A DNA stretch of 64,000 nucleotides from an uncultured Clostridium sp. (GCF_947072515.1 NZ_CAMTIG010000003.1:1-64000), one strand, 5' to 3'; shown: positions 8,836-18,556, numbered from the stretch's first letter. Numbers and translations are program-made. Notes: generated from the sequence alone by a model not told the origin.

Positions 8836-9333
8836 ATGAGAATCGATCCTAGTACACTAGACCTTAAAGAAAAGGTTGTTAATATAAATAGAGTTACTAA
8901 GGTTGTTAAAGGTGGTAGAAACTTCAGATTCGCAGCTCTAGTAGTTGTTGGAGACGAAAACGGACACGTTGGAGTTGGTATGGGAAAATCTATCGAAATA
9001 CCTGAAGCAATCAAAAAAGGAATAGAAGATGCTAAGAAAAACTTAGTTTCAGTTTCTGTAGTTGGAAACACTGTTCCTCACGAAATACATGGTATGTTCG
9101 GAACAAGTGATGTTCTAATAATGCCAGCTAAAGAAGGTACAGGGGTTATTGCTGGAGGACCAGCAAGAATCGTACTTGAATTAGCAGGATTAAAAGATGT
9201 TAGAGCGAAATCATTAGGTTCAAACAATCCAAATAACATGGTTAAAGCAACAATCAGCGGATTAGCTAACTTAAGAGCAGCAGACGAAATTGCTAAATTA
9301 AGAGGTAAATCTGTTGAGGAAATATTAGGTTAG
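8836..9333 (+). CDS. rpsE: 30S ribosomal protein S5
   Basis: S5 (165 residues) has the dsRNA-binding-like N-terminal domain, including the loop near [20 protein letters not shown], and the C-terminal [18 protein letters not shown] segment. It affects translational accuracy and lies at the mRNA entry channel with S3 and S4. The start follows CAAGGAGGG. Its end is 12 bases before rpmD. Confidence 0.98.
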   Translation: MRIDPSTLDLKEKVVNINRVTKVVKGGRNFRFAALVVVGDENGHVGVGMGKSIEIPEAIKKGIEDAKKNLVSVSVVGNTVPHEIHGMFGTSDVLIMPAKEGTGVIAGGPARIVLELAGLKDVRAKSLGSNNPNNMVKATISGLANLRAADEIAKLRGKSVEEILG

Positions 9334-9345
9334 GGGGAAAACGCA

Positions 9346-9525
9346 ATGGCTAAATTAAGAATAACATTAGTTAAAAGCTTAATAGGTAGAAAAAAAGAAC
9401 ATATTGCTACTGCTAATGCCCTAGGACTTAACAAGATCGGTAAGACAGTAGAACATGAGGGAACTCCTCAAATAAATGGTATGATCAATAAGATAAGCTA
9501 CTTAATTAAAGTAGAAGAAATATAA
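9346..9525 (+). CDS. rpmD: 50S ribosomal protein L30
   Basis: This short gene encodes 59 residues starting [19 protein letters not shown] and ending LIKVEEI. That matches the small L30 family, which folds as a split beta-alpha-beta and sits near the 5S rRNA. TAGGGGGAAAACGCA precedes the ATG; its G run is the likely ribosome binding site. It lies between rpsE and rplO, exactly where L30 is expected. Confidence 0.96.
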   Translation: MAKLRITLVKSLIGRKKEHIATANALGLNKIGKTVEHEGTPQINGMINKISYLIKVEEI

Positions 9526-9542
9526 GAGGAGGTGCACTTAGT

Positions 9543-9983
9543 ATGAAACTTCATGAATTAAAACCTGCTGCTGGTAGCAGAAAAGCTCCAAAAAGAGTTG
9601 GTAGAGGTACTGGTTCAGGTTTAGGAAGAAACGCTGGTAAAGGTGAAAAAGGACAAAACGCTAGATCAGGCGGTGGAGTTAGACCTGGATTTGAAGGGGG
9701 TCAAATGCCTCTATACAGAAGACTTCCTAAAAGAGGATTCACTAACATCTTTGCTAAGAAAATCGTTAGCATAAATGTTGACAGATTAAACATCTTTGAA
9801 AACGGAACTGAAATTACTCCAGAATTATTACTTGAAACTAGAGTAATATCAAAAGTTCTTGACGGAGTTAAAATTCTTGGTAACGGAAATTTAGAAAAGA
9901 GTCTAACTCTTGTAGGATGTAATTTCTCAAAAACTGCTAAAGAAAAAATCGAAGCAGCTGGAGGAAAAGTTGAGGTGAAATAA
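9543..9983 (+). CDS. rplO: 50S ribosomal protein L15
   Basis: L15 (146 residues) has the glycine-rich N-terminal extension with [19 protein letters not shown] and [20 protein letters not shown], which winds through 23S rRNA. The globular C-terminal domain ends [12 protein letters not shown]. The start follows AGAGGAGGTG. The secY start lies two bases after its stop, so the two genes are probably coupled. Confidence 0.98.
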   Translation: MKLHELKPAAGSRKAPKRVGRGTGSGLGRNAGKGEKGQNARSGGGVRPGFEGGQMPLYRRLPKRGFTNIFAKKIVSINVDRLNIFENGTEITPELLLETRVISKVLDGVKILGNGNLEKSLTLVGCNFSKTAKEKIEAAGGKVEVK

Positions 9984-9985
9984 TA

Positions 9986-11266
9986 ATGCTATCAACCCTA
10001 CGTAATGCCTGGAAGGTTCCAGAATTGAGAAAAAGATTTTACTGGACAATATTTTTAGTAGCAATTTTCAGGATAGGAAGTCAAATTCCTGTTCCTGGGA
10101 TTAATACTTCATATTTACAGCAAATGGCTCAATCTGGTAGCTTATTAGGTTTCTATGATTTAATATCAGGAGGAGCCTTTAGTAAATTTAGTATTTTTGC
10201 ATTAGGAGTAATGCCTTACATTAATGCATCTATTATTATGCAATTGTTAACAATTGCAATTCCACCATTAGAACAACTTTCGAAAGAAGGGGAAGATGGT
10301 AGAAAAAAAATACAGGATATAACTAGATATGCTTCAATAGCTATATCTATAATTCTTGCAGTTGGAATGTATATTACAATTTCAAGAATACCTGGTGCAA
10401 CTTTAGGGATAAGTGATCCTGAAATAATGATCGTTATATTAGCTCTAATAGTTGGTGCTACATTCTGTATGTGGTTAGGAGATCAAATAACTGTTAAAGG
10501 ATTTGGTAATGGTATTTCAATACTAATCTTTATAAACATTATTTCAAGATTACCTTCCGAATTTAGTTCATTAATAATGCAAAAACAACAAAATGAAATC
10601 AGCATAGTTGAAATAGTTATATTTGCTGTTGCTGCACTTGTTGTATTAGGTTTAGTAATATACTTCTCTCTAGCAGAAAGAAGAATTCCAGTACAATATG
10701 CAGGAAAAGCAGTTGGAAACAAAATGACAAAAGCTCAATCAACTCACATACCTTTAAGTATTGTTGGTTCAGCAGTTATTGCAATTATCTTTGCAATGTC
10801 AGTTATGCAATTTCCACCAACTATAGCAGGATTTTTCCCAGATAAGGCTTGGTCTATCTGGATAAGAAGTAATAGTATGAGCATATTTAATCAACAAACA
10901 TGGATGTATCCAGTTGTTTATGCCATATTAACTATTTTCTTCACATGGTTCTATACTCAGGTAACTTTTAAACCAGATGAAATGTCAGAGAACTTACACA
11001 AGTCTGCTGGATTTGTACCTGGAATAAGACCTGGAGAGCCAACTACAGAATACTTTGAAAAAGTTTTAAATAGAGTTTCTGTTATTGGTGGTTTATTTGC
11101 GGCTATTTTAGCTGTAATGCCAATATTGGTTTCAAATTATACGTCTATTAAGGGTGTACAATTTGGAGGAACAGCACTTCTAATTGTTGTAAGTGTTGCT
11201 TTAGACTTTATGAGAAGACTTGAGTCTCAACTAGTAGTGAGACATTACAAAGGATTCCTTAAATAA
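9986..11266 (+). CDS. secY: Protein translocase subunit SecY
   Basis: The 426-residue integral membrane protein has the ten-helix SecY pattern. It starts MLSTLRNAWKVPELRKRFYWT and contains PVPGINTSYLQ, the plug-domain region. The cytoplasmic loops with GQ/RRIPVQYA (about residue 230) and the late FKPDEMSENLHKSAGFVPG are also clear. It forms the central pore of the Sec channel with SecE and SecG, and moves proteins across or into the cell membrane. AGGTG near the end of rplO serves as ribosome binding site. Confidence 0.98.
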   Translation: MLSTLRNAWKVPELRKRFYWTIFLVAIFRIGSQIPVPGINTSYLQQMAQSGSLLGFYDLISGGAFSKFSIFALGVMPYINASIIMQLLTIAIPPLEQLSKEGEDGRKKIQDITRYASIAISIILAVGMYITISRIPGATLGISDPEIMIVILALIVGATFCMWLGDQITVKGFGNGISILIFINIISRLPSEFSSLIMQKQQNEISIVEIVIFAVAALVVLGLVIYFSLAERRIPVQYAGKAVGNKMTKAQSTHIPLSIVGSAVIAIIFAMSVMQFPPTIAGFFPDKAWSIWIRSNSMSIFNQQTWMYPVVYAILTIFFTWFYTQVTFKPDEMSENLHKSAGFVPGIRPGEPTTEYFEKVLNRVSVIGGLFAAILAVMPILVSNYTSIKGVQFGGTALLIVVSVALDFMRRLESQLVVRHYKGFLK

Positions 11267-11290
11267 GAATAGATAATGGAGATGATGCCG

Positions 11291-11935
11291 GTGAAGATTA
11301 TATTATTAGGTCCTCCTGGAGCAGGTAAGGGAACACAGGCAAAATCAATTAGTAATAGATATTCTATACCACACATATCAACAGGAGATATTTTTAGAAA
11401 AAATATTTCTGAAAACACTCCTTTAGGTATAGAAGCTAAAAAGTATATGGATGGTGGGCAATTAGTTCCAGATTCAGTTACTATTGATATGGTAAAAGAT
11501 AGACTTCAAGATGATGACTGTAAAAAAGGATATTTATTAGATGGATTTCCAAGAACAGTTAATCAAGCTGAAGCATTACAAGAATTCTTAGATAGTAGAA
11601 ACGAAAAGTTAGATACAGCTTTATGTATAGAAGTACCTAGTGAGTTTATACTTGAAAGAATGACTGGTAGAAGAGTTTGTCCATCATGTGGAGCAAGTTA
11701 TCATGTTAAATTCAATCCAACAACGGTTGAAGGAAAATGTGATGTTTGTGGAAGTGATGTTATACAAAGAAAAGACGATACAGTTGAAACTGTAAAGGAA
11801 AGACTGGATGTATATGAAAGACAAACACAACCACTAATTGATTTTTACAGAGAGAAAAGTTTACTTTCAACTGTTGATGGCACACAAGCTATTAATTTAG
11901 TATTTGAAAGTATATGCAAAGTTTTAGGGGAATAA
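11291..11935 (+). CDS. adk: Adenylate kinase, zinc-type
   Basis: The enzyme converts AMP plus ATP to two ADP. With the GTG at 11291 the protein is 214 residues, starting [19 protein letters not shown] with the P-loop at residues 7-15. GGAG nine bases upstream supports this choice over ATG 11276, which has no ribosome binding site. The LID region has CPSC and CDVC pairs, so it is the zinc-stabilised Gram-positive form. The position between secY and map is typical for Firmicutes. Confidence 0.95.
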   Translation: MKIILLGPPGAGKGTQAKSISNRYSIPHISTGDIFRKNISENTPLGIEAKKYMDGGQLVPDSVTIDMVKDRLQDDDCKKGYLLDGFPRTVNQAEALQEFLDSRNEKLDTALCIEVPSEFILERMTGRRVCPSCGASYHVKFNPTTVEGKCDVCGSDVIQRKDDTVETVKERLDVYERQTQPLIDFYREKSLLSTVDGTQAINLVFESICKVLGE

Positions 11936-11936
11936 G

Positions 11937-12683
11937 ATGATTTTTTTGAAAAATGATTCTGAAATTTCTAAAATGAGAGCTGCAGGAAGAATAGTAGGAG
12001 AAACTCTTTTACTATTGGAAAAAAATATTAAACCTGGAATAAGTACTGCAGACTTGAATAAAATCGCAGATGATTTCATAGTGAGTAGGGGAGCTAAACC
12101 TTCTTTTAAAGGATTATATGGTTTTCCAGCAGCATTATGTATTTCTATAAATGATGAGATTATTCATGGAATACCAGGAAAATATATTCTGAAGGATGGG
12201 GATATAGTTAGTGTTGACTGTGGAGCTTATTTAGATGGGTTTCATGGAGATGCAGCTAGAACTTTTCCTGTAGGAAATGTAACAGAAGAAGCCAAAAAGC
12301 TTATCGAAGTTACAAGACAATCTTTCTTTGAAGGCATAAAGTATGCTAAAAAAGGATATAGATTATCAGATATATCACATGCAATACAGAGTCATGCTGA
12401 GGCTCATGGGTTTTCAGTTGTTAAAAATTTTGTAGGGCACGGGATAGGCAGAGATCTACATGAAGATCCTGAAGTACCTAATTTCGGAAATCCGGGTAAA
12501 GGTCCAATCCTGAATAATGGCATGGTTTTAGCAATAGAACCGATGATAAACGTTGGATCATTTAGAACAAAAACCTTAAAAGATGGATGGACAGTTGTAA
12601 CCAGTGATGGAAGCCTATCAGCACATTACGAGAATACAATTGCAATATTACCAGATGGACCCGAAATATTAACACTAATTTAA
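11937..12683 (+). CDS. map: Methionine aminopeptidase, type I
   Basis: The enzyme removes the N-terminal methionine from new proteins. In its 248 residues all five metal ligands are recognisable: two aspartates in VDCGAYLDGFHGDAART, the histidine of GHGIGRDLHE, and the glutamates of AIEPMI and AHYENTIAI. It is type Ia, with no N-terminal extension. It begins one base after the adk stop, so expression is tied to adk. Confidence 0.97.
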   Translation: MIFLKNDSEISKMRAAGRIVGETLLLLEKNIKPGISTADLNKIADDFIVSRGAKPSFKGLYGFPAALCISINDEIIHGIPGKYILKDGDIVSVDCGAYLDGFHGDAARTFPVGNVTEEAKKLIEVTRQSFFEGIKYAKKGYRLSDISHAIQSHAEAHGFSVVKNFVGHGIGRDLHEDPEVPNFGNPGKGPILNNGMVLAIEPMINVGSFRTKTLKDGWTVVTSDGSLSAHYENTIAILPDGPEILTLI

Positions 12684-12756
12684 AAAGTGAGTGTTTCTTA
12701 GTTATAAACGAGCAGAAATGCAGTTTATATCTAAGGTAATCATCGAGGTGAATAAT

Positions 12757-13038
12757 TTGCAGAACAATGACTTGATTGGAAAAGTGGTACTTTCTTTATC
12801 TGGTAGGGATAAAGATCATTTATATGTAGTTGTAGATTCTGACAAAGCCAAGAATTTATTACTAGTAAACGGAGATAATAAAACTATTAGTAATCCGAAA
12901 AAGAAAAATATTAAGCATTTATCTTTTATAGATGATATAGATGATGAACTTAAGACTACCATTATGGATAAAAAGAGAAATGCAGACTTAAGAATTAAGA
13001 GATTTCTAAAATTAAGATACATTGTTAAGGAGGGTTGA
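12757..13038 (+). CDS. KOW-domain RNA-binding protein (L14e-like)
   Basis: Small basic protein of the KOW/L14e-like type that Firmicutes often carry between map and infA; its exact role is unknown. The N-terminal half ([22 protein letters not shown]) fits a KOW beta-barrel, and the end is lysine-rich ([19 protein letters not shown]). I use TTG 12757, giving 93 residues, because GAGGTG at 12745-12750 is six bases upstream; the reading frame is open further upstream from 12691. The 3' end overlaps the region just before infA. Ribosome or RNA binding is inferred from family and place. Confidence 0.8.
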   Translation: MQNNDLIGKVVLSLSGRDKDHLYVVVDSDKAKNLLLVNGDNKTISNPKKKNIKHLSFIDDIDDELKTTIMDKKRNADLRIKRFLKLRYIVKEG

Positions 13039-13045
13039 TTACCTT

Positions 13046-13264
13046 ATGTCAAAAGCTGATGTTATAGAAATGCAAGGAGTGGTTTTAGAATCACTACCAA
13101 ATGCTACTTTCGAAGTAGAACTAGAAAGTGGTCACAAGATCCTAGCACATATATCAGGAAAATTAAGAATGAACTTCATAAGAATTTTACCAGGTGATAA
13201 AGTTACAGTGGAACTTTCACCATACGATTTAAGTAAAGGTAGAATTACTTGGAGAGCAAAATAA
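13046..13264 (+). CDS. infA: Translation initiation factor IF-1
   Basis: IF-1 (72 residues) is a single OB-fold protein that blocks the 30S A site during initiation. The sequence [20 protein letters not shown] to the GRITWRAK end is canonical. An in-frame upstream start at 13022 exists, but AAGGAGGG at 13027-13034 and the usual length fix the ATG at 13046. A small AGATAG/CTATCT hairpin (13264-13281) separates it from rpmJ. Confidence 0.97.
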   Translation: MSKADVIEMQGVVLESLPNATFEVELESGHKILAHISGKLRMNFIRILPGDKVTVELSPYDLSKGRITWRAK

Positions 13265-13283
13265 GATAGCAAAATCTATCTAA

Positions 13284-13418
<135 letters not shown>

Positions 13419-13463
13419 TATAAAATATTAGGCAAAAAATACAGATTAGGTATTTAAAATTAG

Positions 13464-13492
13464 TTGACTTTTTTTCAAAAGTCAAATATGAT
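13464..13492 (+). promoter_or_regulatory. Alpha-operon promoter with overlapping dyad
   Basis: TTGACT at 13464-13469 and TATGAT at 13487-13492 are 17 bases apart. The -35 box and most of the spacer form a perfect 9-bp inverted repeat (13464-13472 with 13477-13485, loop TTTC). A dyad in this place could be a protein-binding site or chance in AT-rich DNA. Confidence 0.7.
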
Positions 13493-13517
13493 TATATAGG
13501 CATTTAATTCAATAATT

Positions 13518-13607
13518 AGATTTTAGGGCGGCTGACAATAGGGAAAAAAATCCACTATTGGCCTAAAATTTTATTATATATATTTTTTAAAATTATCGTA
13601 AGATAAT
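13518..13607 (+). promoter_or_regulatory. Structured leader of the rpsM-rpsK-rpsD-rpoA-rplQ operon
   Basis: A ten-pair outer stem (13518-13527 with 13562-13571) and an inner CAATAG/CTATTG stem (13536-13541 with 13555-13560, extended by GG/CC) are separated by the lopsided bulge GCGGCTGA (13528-13535). A second hairpin, ATTATC-GTAA-GATAAT at 13592-13607, has a GNRA-type loop and stands 17 bases before the rpsM ribosome binding site. In E. coli S4 represses this operon through its leader; a similar role is likely but unproven. Confidence 0.6.
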
Positions 13608-13640
13608 ATACATTTCAATTACCAGGAGGTGTAAATTTTA

Positions 13641-14006
13641 ATGGCAAGAATAGCAGGTATTGACCTACCAAGAGAAAAAAGAGTTGAAATAGGTTTAACT
13701 TACATTTATGGAATCGGGTTACCTACTTCACATAAGATATTAGCAGCTACAGGAATTAGTCCTGATGCAAGAGTTAAAGATTTAACTGAAGATGAAGTTA
13801 ATGCTTTAAGAACTTATATTAAGGAACTTACTATTGAAGGTGACTTAAGAAGAGAAATCGCTCTTAATATCAAAAGATTAATTGAAATTGGTTGTTATAG
13901 AGGAATGAGACATAGAAGAGGTCTTCCAGTAAGAGGACAAAAAACTAAGACAAATGCGAGAACAAGAAAAGGTCCTAAGAAGACAATCGCTAACAAGAAA
14001 AAATAG
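13641..14006 (+). CDS. rpsM: 30S ribosomal protein S13
   Basis: S13 (121 residues) starts [21 protein letters not shown] and has the basic C-terminal tail ([19 protein letters not shown]) that touches P-site tRNA. It forms the head bridge to L5. It is the first gene of the alpha operon, preceded by its own promoter and a structured leader. The ribosome binding site is CAGGAGGTG. Confidence 0.98.
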   Translation: MARIAGIDLPREKRVEIGLTYIYGIGLPTSHKILAATGISPDARVKDLTEDEVNALRTYIKELTIEGDLRREIALNIKRLIEIGCYRGMRHRRGLPVRGQKTKTNARTRKGPKKTIANKKK

Positions 14007-14022
14007 TTAAGGAGGGAAGGCA

Positions 14023-14412
14023 ATGGCAAAGGTTAAAAAAACTAGAAGAAGAAAAGAGAGAAAAAACGTTGAGCACGGTGCTGCACACATCAAATCAACA
14101 TTCAACAATTCAATAGTTACTTTAACAGATGCAGCTGGAAATGCATTATCATGGTCAAGTGCTGGAGCTCTAGGCTTCAAGGGATCAAGAAAAAGCACTC
14201 CATTTGCAGCGCAAATGGCAGCAGAAACTGCAGCTAAAGTAGCAATGGAACACGGATTAAAAAGCATAGAGGTTTACGTAAAAGGACCTGGATCTGGAAG
14301 AGAAGCAGCTATCAGATCTTTACAGGCAGCTGGATTAGAAGTAACTTTAATTAAAGATGTTACTCCAATTCCACACAATGGATGTAGACCACCAAAGAGA
14401 AGAAGAGTTTAG
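14023..14412 (+). CDS. rpsK: 30S ribosomal protein S11
   Basis: S11 (129 residues) has the [17 protein letters not shown] start region and the [20 protein letters not shown] segment, ending in the basic CRPPKRRRV. It lies on the 30S platform close to the E-site mRNA. AAGGAGGG precedes it, 16 bases after rpsM. It is ordinary in all respects. Confidence 0.98.
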   Translation: MAKVKKTRRRKERKNVEHGAAHIKSTFNNSIVTLTDAAGNALSWSSAGALGFKGSRKSTPFAAQMAAETAAKVAMEHGLKSIEVYVKGPGSGREAAIRSLQAAGLEVTLIKDVTPIPHNGCRPPKRRRV

Positions 14413-14445
14413 TACCGATTTAAAACAATAGGAGGTGTAAGTTTA

Positions 14446-15066
14446 ATGGCAAGATATACTGGAGCTACATGTAGATTATGTAGAAGAGAAGGTATGAAGT
14501 TATTCCTTAAAGGGGATAGATGTTATACAGATAAGTGTGCTTTTGTAAGAAGAAGTTACGCACCAGGACAACACGGAGCAGCTAGAAAGAAATTATCTAA
14601 CTACGGTGTACAACTAAGAGAAAAGCAAAAAGCTAGAAGAATATACGGAGTGTTAGAAGGTCAATTCAGATCATACTATGAAAAGGCTGAACACATGAAA
14701 GGTATCACTGGTGAAAACTTATTAAAGTTACTAGAATTAAGATTAGATAACGTTATATATAGATTAGGTTACGGAGCTTCAAGAAATGAAGCTAGACAAT
14801 TAGTTAACCACGGACATTTCTTAGTAAATGGTAAGAAAGTTGATATAGCTTCATTTAAAGTTGGAGTTAATGACGTAATTGCTGTTTGTGAGAAGAGCAG
14901 AGGAAGCGAAAAGTTCAAAACTTTCGTTGAAAATCCAAAGACTTTACCAAAATGGTTAGAAGCTAACGTTGAAAACTACGAAGGCAAAGTAGTTGCTATG
15001 CCAGAAAGAGAAGACATTGATGTACCAGTTAATGAAACTCTTATCGTTGAGTTATATAGCAAATAA
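14446..15066 (+). CDS. rpsD: 30S ribosomal protein S4, zinc form
   Basis: S4 (206 residues) nucleates 30S assembly and affects accuracy. The N-terminus holds four cysteines, C9, C12, C26 and C31 (CRLC then CYTDKC), which is the zinc-binding version. The S4 RNA-binding domain follows ([20 protein letters not shown], about residues 98-117). In E. coli S4 is the repressor of this operon. Unlike B. subtilis, where rpsD stands alone, it is inside the alpha operon here, so feedback on the rpsM leader is possible. Confidence 0.98.
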   Translation: MARYTGATCRLCRREGMKLFLKGDRCYTDKCAFVRRSYAPGQHGAARKKLSNYGVQLREKQKARRIYGVLEGQFRSYYEKAEHMKGITGENLLKLLELRLDNVIYRLGYGASRNEARQLVNHGHFLVNGKKVDIASFKVGVNDVIAVCEKSRGSEKFKTFVENPKTLPKWLEANVENYEGKVVAMPEREDIDVPVNETLIVELYSK

Positions 15067-15144
15067 TTAAAGTATTTGTTTTAAACAGATATGAATCAGT
15101 TGCCCTCAGAATAGGTTGCCATTTTATAATATAGGAGGGTTCGT

Positions 15145-16092
15145 ATGTTAGAAATCGAAAAGCCAATAATTGAATGTGTAGAATCTAGTGAAGATGGTAC
15201 TTATGGTAAGTACTCAATTGAACCACTTGAAAGAGGATATGGTATTACTCTAGGAAATGCTCTTAGAAGAATACTATTATCTTCTTTACCAGGTGCTGCA
15301 GTTACTTCAGTAAAAATAGATGGAGTACTTCATGAGTTTTCTACTATCCAAGGAGTTAAAGAAGATGTTACTGAAATTATTCTTAACATTAAAGCTTTAG
15401 CTTTAAAGATGAATGGTGAAGGTCCTAAAACTATATATATAGATGCAAAAGGACCAGGTGTAGTTACAGGTGCTGATATAAAAACTGACGGAGATGTTGA
15501 AGTTGTTAATAAGGATTTACATATTGCAACTTTAGATAACGATGGAAGACTTTATATGGAGTTAACTGTAAATAGAGGAAGAGGTTATGTTACTCAAAAT
15601 AAAAATAAGAGTGATGAATTACCGATATCAGCAATAGCTGTAGATTCTATATATACACCAGTTAAAAGAGTTAACTTTAAAGTTGAAAATACTAGAGTAG
15701 GTCAGATCACTGACTACGATAAGTTAACTTTAGAAATATGGACAGATGGTACTGTTAAGATTGATGAAGCTATAAGCTTATCAGCTAAAATCTTAATAGA
15801 ACATTTTAAATTATTCATGTCATTAACTGATAACACTAATGATGTTGAAATAATGATTGAAAAAGAAGAAGACAAGAAGGAAAAAGTACTAGAAATGACT
15901 GTAGAGGAACTTGATTTATCAGTTAGATCATATAACTGTTTAAAGAGAGCTGGAATCAATACAGTTCAAGAACTTGCTCAAAGATCTATGGATGATATGA
16001 TGAAAGTAAGAAATCTAGGAAAGAAATCCTTAGAGGAAGTTGAAAAGAAACTTAAAGAATTAGGTTTAAGTTTAAAATTAAGCGACGAGTAA
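15145..16092 (+). CDS. rpoA: RNA polymerase subunit alpha
   Basis: The alpha subunit (315 residues) has the dimerising N-terminal domain ([21 protein letters not shown], about residues 30-50) and the C-terminal domain (from about residue 250) that binds UP elements and activators. They are joined by an acidic linker, [10 protein letters not shown]. The 78-base gap from rpsD contains the direct repeat GTTGCC at 15099-15104 and 15115-15120. A TATAAT close to the ribosome binding site is too near to serve as a promoter. Confidence 0.98.
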   Translation: MLEIEKPIIECVESSEDGTYGKYSIEPLERGYGITLGNALRRILLSSLPGAAVTSVKIDGVLHEFSTIQGVKEDVTEIILNIKALALKMNGEGPKTIYIDAKGPGVVTGADIKTDGDVEVVNKDLHIATLDNDGRLYMELTVNRGRGYVTQNKNKSDELPISAIAVDSIYTPVKRVNFKVENTRVGQITDYDKLTLEIWTDGTVKIDEAISLSAKILIEHFKLFMSLTDNTNDVEIMIEKEEDKKEKVLEMTVEELDLSVRSYNCLKRAGINTVQELAQRSMDDMMKVRNLGKKSLEEVEKKLKELGLSLKLSDE

Positions 16093-16104
16093 GGAGGTAA
16101 ATCC

Positions 16105-16446
16105 ATGGCAAAACAACGTAAGTTAGGTCTTCCTACTGACCAAAGAAGAGCTATGTTAAGAGGTCTTGTAACTAGTTTTTTAAAGTATGGTAAGATTGAA
16201 ACAACTGAAACTAGAGCTAAAGAAACTAGACGTATTGCTGAAAAAATGATAACTCTTGCTAAAAGAGGAGATCTTCATGCTAGAAGACAAGTTTTAGCAT
16301 TCGTTCAAGAAGAAGTAGTAGTTAAAAATTTATTTGATAAAATAGCTCCACAATACACTGAGAGAAACGGTGGATACACTAGAATGATCAAAAAAGGTCC
16401 TAGAAGAGGAGACGCAGCTGAAATGGTTATACTTGAATTAGTATAA
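16105..16446 (+). CDS. rplQ: 50S ribosomal protein L17
   Basis: L17 (113 residues) begins [21 protein letters not shown] and ends MVILELV. It lies at the tunnel exit side of the 50S subunit. The ribosome binding site TAAGGAGGT overlaps the rpoA stop region. It is the last gene of the alpha operon and is followed at once by a strong terminator. Confidence 0.98.
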   Translation: MAKQRKLGLPTDQRRAMLRGLVTSFLKYGKIETTETRAKETRRIAEKMITLAKRGDLHARRQVLAFVQEEVVVKNLFDKIAPQYTERNGGYTRMIKKGPRRGDAAEMVILELV

Positions 16447-16455
16447 TTTTTTCAG

Positions 16456-16488
16456 AAGGGATTAGGTTTTTACTTAATCCCTTTTTTG
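16456..16488 (+). terminator. Terminator of the alpha operon
   Basis: AAGGGATTA at 16456-16464 pairs with TAATCCCTT at 16475-16483, and the stem can extend by a G-T and a G-C pair. Six T bases follow. It lies nine bases after the rplQ stop. Confidence 0.92.
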
Positions 16489-16589
16489 TATAAAAAAATA
16501 TTATTACAAATAATGGAGAAAATATTAGGATATAAGTTAGGCAATTTAATTAAATAAAAATTAAATCTCAAATATTTATATTATATAAT

Positions 16590-16618
16590 TTTAAAAGATA
16601 GATAAATTAGTATATAAT
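16590..16618 (+). promoter_or_regulatory. Candidate promoter of ecfA1-ecfA2-ecfT-truA
   Basis: TTTAAA at 16590-16595 and TATAAT at 16613-16618 are 17 bases apart. A start near 16625 would give a leader of about 215 bases that contains two hairpins and a tandem repeat. Confidence 0.5.
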
Positions 16619-16635
16619 AGTCTTGGATTATATGA

Positions 16636-16720
16636 ACTAATAAAATATATAGTTGAATTTTATTAGTGAGTAAGATATTCTTAATATTAATTTGATTTTA
16701 AAATTAAAAAAAATCAAATT
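16636..16720 (+). promoter_or_regulatory. Two consecutive 11-bp hairpins in the ecfA1 leader
   Basis: The first is 16636-16646 with 16657-16667, and the second is 16689-16699 with 16710-16720. Both stems are perfect, 11 bp, AT-rich, and enclose exactly ten bases. No T tract follows either in the manner of a terminator. Confidence 0.5.
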
Positions 16721-16725
16721 CATTA

Positions 16726-16820
16726 ATAAAATTTAATTATTAAAATATTTAGAGTTATTTTGGGATAAAATTTAATTATTTAAAAATAGTTAGAGTTATT
16801 TTAAAATGAAAATTTAATTA
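16726..16820 (+). repeat. Tandem direct repeat of about 39 bases upstream of ecfA1
   Basis: Copy one (16726-16761) and copy two (16765-16802) share ATAAAATTTAATTATT near the start and TAGAGTTATTTT at the end. A third partial copy begins at 16809 (AAAATTTAATTAT). The copies start 39 bases apart. It ends 21 bases before the ecfA1 start. It is either a leader element or a slipped-strand duplication. Confidence 0.7.
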
Positions 16821-16841
16821 TAATTTTAATTGGAGGTATTT

Positions 16842-17696
16842 ATGGCTAGTGAAGATATGATTAAATGTGAGAAATTATCTTTTAAATATACAGCTGATGA
16901 AGGCGATAATGTTGTAGAAAGATATGCAATTAAGGATATAGATTTAACAGTTGAAAAAGGAGAATTTTTAGTTGTCTTAGGACACAATGGATCAGGTAAA
17001 TCTACTGTAGCAAAACATATGAATGCGTTGCTTATTCCAAGTAGTGGAGTAATATATGTAGATGAATTAGATACAAGAGATGAGAAGAATGTTTGGACTG
17101 TAAGATCTAAAGCGGGAATGGTATTTCAGAATCCAGATAACCAAATGGTTGCAACAATAGTTGAAGAAGATGTTGCCTTTGGTCCGGAAAATTTAGGAGT
17201 ACCACCAGAAGAAATAAGAAGACGTGTTGATGAAAGCCTAGAAAAAGTGGGAATGACAGAGTATAAAAGACATGCTCCACATTTGCTTTCAGGAGGACAA
17301 AAGCAAAGAGTAGCTATTGCTGGAATACTTGCAATGCAACCAGAATGTATAATATTTGATGAACCTACAGCTATGCTAGACCCATCGGGTAGAAAAGAAG
17401 TATTGAAAAATATTAAAGAAATAAATGAAGAGTATGGAATAACCATTGTATTAATAACACATTACATGGATGAAGCAGCAGAAGCAGATAGAGTGGTTGT
17501 AATCGATGGTGGAAAAGTAGTTCTTGAAGGAAAACCAAAAAAAGTTTTTTCAAATGTAGAGAAAATGAAGGAGTTAGGATTAGATGTTCCACAAGTAACA
17601 GAAATAGTATATGAATTAAATAAATGTGGATTTAATCTTGATGAGGAAATATTAAATGTAGATGAAATGGTGGATGCGTTATGTCAATTAAAATAG
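16842..17696 (+). CDS. ecfA1: ECF transporter ATPase A1
   Basis: ATP-binding subunit of the energy-coupling factor module, which powers uptake of vitamins and other micronutrients by exchangeable membrane S-components. In 284 residues it shows Walker A (GHNGSGKST), the signature LLSGGQKQR, Walker B ([12 protein letters not shown]) and the switch histidine (ITHYMDE). I start at ATG 16842 after GGAGG, not at the TTG at 16830. The end overlaps ecfA2 by 16 bases. Position after rplQ is the standard Firmicute location. No S-component is encoded here, so this is a shared (group II) module. Confidence 0.95.
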   Translation: MASEDMIKCEKLSFKYTADEGDNVVERYAIKDIDLTVEKGEFLVVLGHNGSGKSTVAKHMNALLIPSSGVIYVDELDTRDEKNVWTVRSKAGMVFQNPDNQMVATIVEEDVAFGPENLGVPPEEIRRRVDESLEKVGMTEYKRHAPHLLSGGQKQRVAIAGILAMQPECIIFDEPTAMLDPSGRKEVLKNIKEINEEYGITIVLITHYMDEAAEADRVVVIDGGKVVLEGKPKKVFSNVEKMKELGLDVPQVTEIVYELNKCGFNLDEEILNVDEMVDALCQLK

Positions 17697-18541
17697 AAAA
17701 TTTAAAACATGTGTATATGCCAGGTAGTCCTTTTGAAAAAGTTGCACTTAATAATATAAATCTTGAAATAAAGACAGGAGAATTTGTAACTTTGATTGGG
17801 CATACTGGTTCAGGAAAGTCTACTCTAATACAACATATGAATGGGCTTTTAGAAGCAACAGAAGGAAAAATAATAGTTGATGGAGAGGATATTACAGCTA
17901 AGGGTGTAAAACTTGCTAATATAAGAAAAAAAGTTGGATTAGTATTCCAGTATCCTGAGTATCAATTATTTGAAGAAACAATAGAGAAAGATATTCAATA
18001 TGGACCAAGAAACTTAGGTCTTGATGAAGAAGAAATATTTAGAAGAGTTAGAAGATCTATGGAAATGGTTGGACTTGATTATGAAAAATTTAAAGATCAA
18101 TCACCTTTTGATTTAAGTGGAGGACAAAAAAGAAGAGTAGCAATAGCAGGAGTTATAGCTATGGAACCTACTACACTTATTTTAGATGAGCCTACGGCAG
18201 GATTAGATCCTAAAGGAAGAGATGATATATTAAAACAAATTCAAATTCTTCATAAAGAATATGGAATGACCATAATCTTAGTTAGCCATAGTATGGAGGA
18301 TGTAGGAAGAATAGCTGAAAGAATAATAGTTATGAATAAGGGTGATATTACTCTTCAAGGAACTCCAGGGGAAGTTTTCAAGGAGATTGATACGTTGGAG
18401 GCAATAGGACTTGGAGTACCACAAGTAACTTACTTAGCTAGAAGACTAAGAGAAAAAGGATACCCAATTAAAGAAGAGGTATATACAATAGAACAATGTA
18501 AAGAAGAATTAATAAGAATTTTTGGAGAGAATAATGCCTAG
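17681..18541 (+). CDS. ecfA2: ECF transporter ATPase A2
   Basis: Second ATPase of the ECF module, 286 residues. It has Walker A (GHTGSGKST), signature DLSGGQKRR, Walker B ([13 protein letters not shown]) and switch VSHSMED. It forms an asymmetric heterodimer with EcfA1 and couples ATP hydrolysis to movement of EcfT and the S-component. The start lies inside the last 16 bases of ecfA1, so the two are co-translated. Confidence 0.96.
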   Translation: MSIKIENLKHVYMPGSPFEKVALNNINLEIKTGEFVTLIGHTGSGKSTLIQHMNGLLEATEGKIIVDGEDITAKGVKLANIRKKVGLVFQYPEYQLFEETIEKDIQYGPRNLGLDEEEIFRRVRRSMEMVGLDYEKFKDQSPFDLSGGQKRRVAIAGVIAMEPTTLILDEPTAGLDPKGRDDILKQIQILHKEYGMTIILVSHSMEDVGRIAERIIVMNKGDITLQGTPGEVFKEIDTLEAIGLGVPQVTYLARRLREKGYPIKEEVYTIEQCKEELIRIFGENNA

Positions 18542-18556
18542 AAGGGAGAAATATTT

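Noticed and set aside
15100..15130. Possible rpoA promoter (TTGCCC and TATAAT)
   Set aside because: Spacing is 19 bases and the start would fall on the ribosome binding site, leaving no usable leader.
16726..16820. Repeat considered as a CRISPR array
   Set aside because: The copies are contiguous with only three bases between them, AT-rich, and there are no cas genes.
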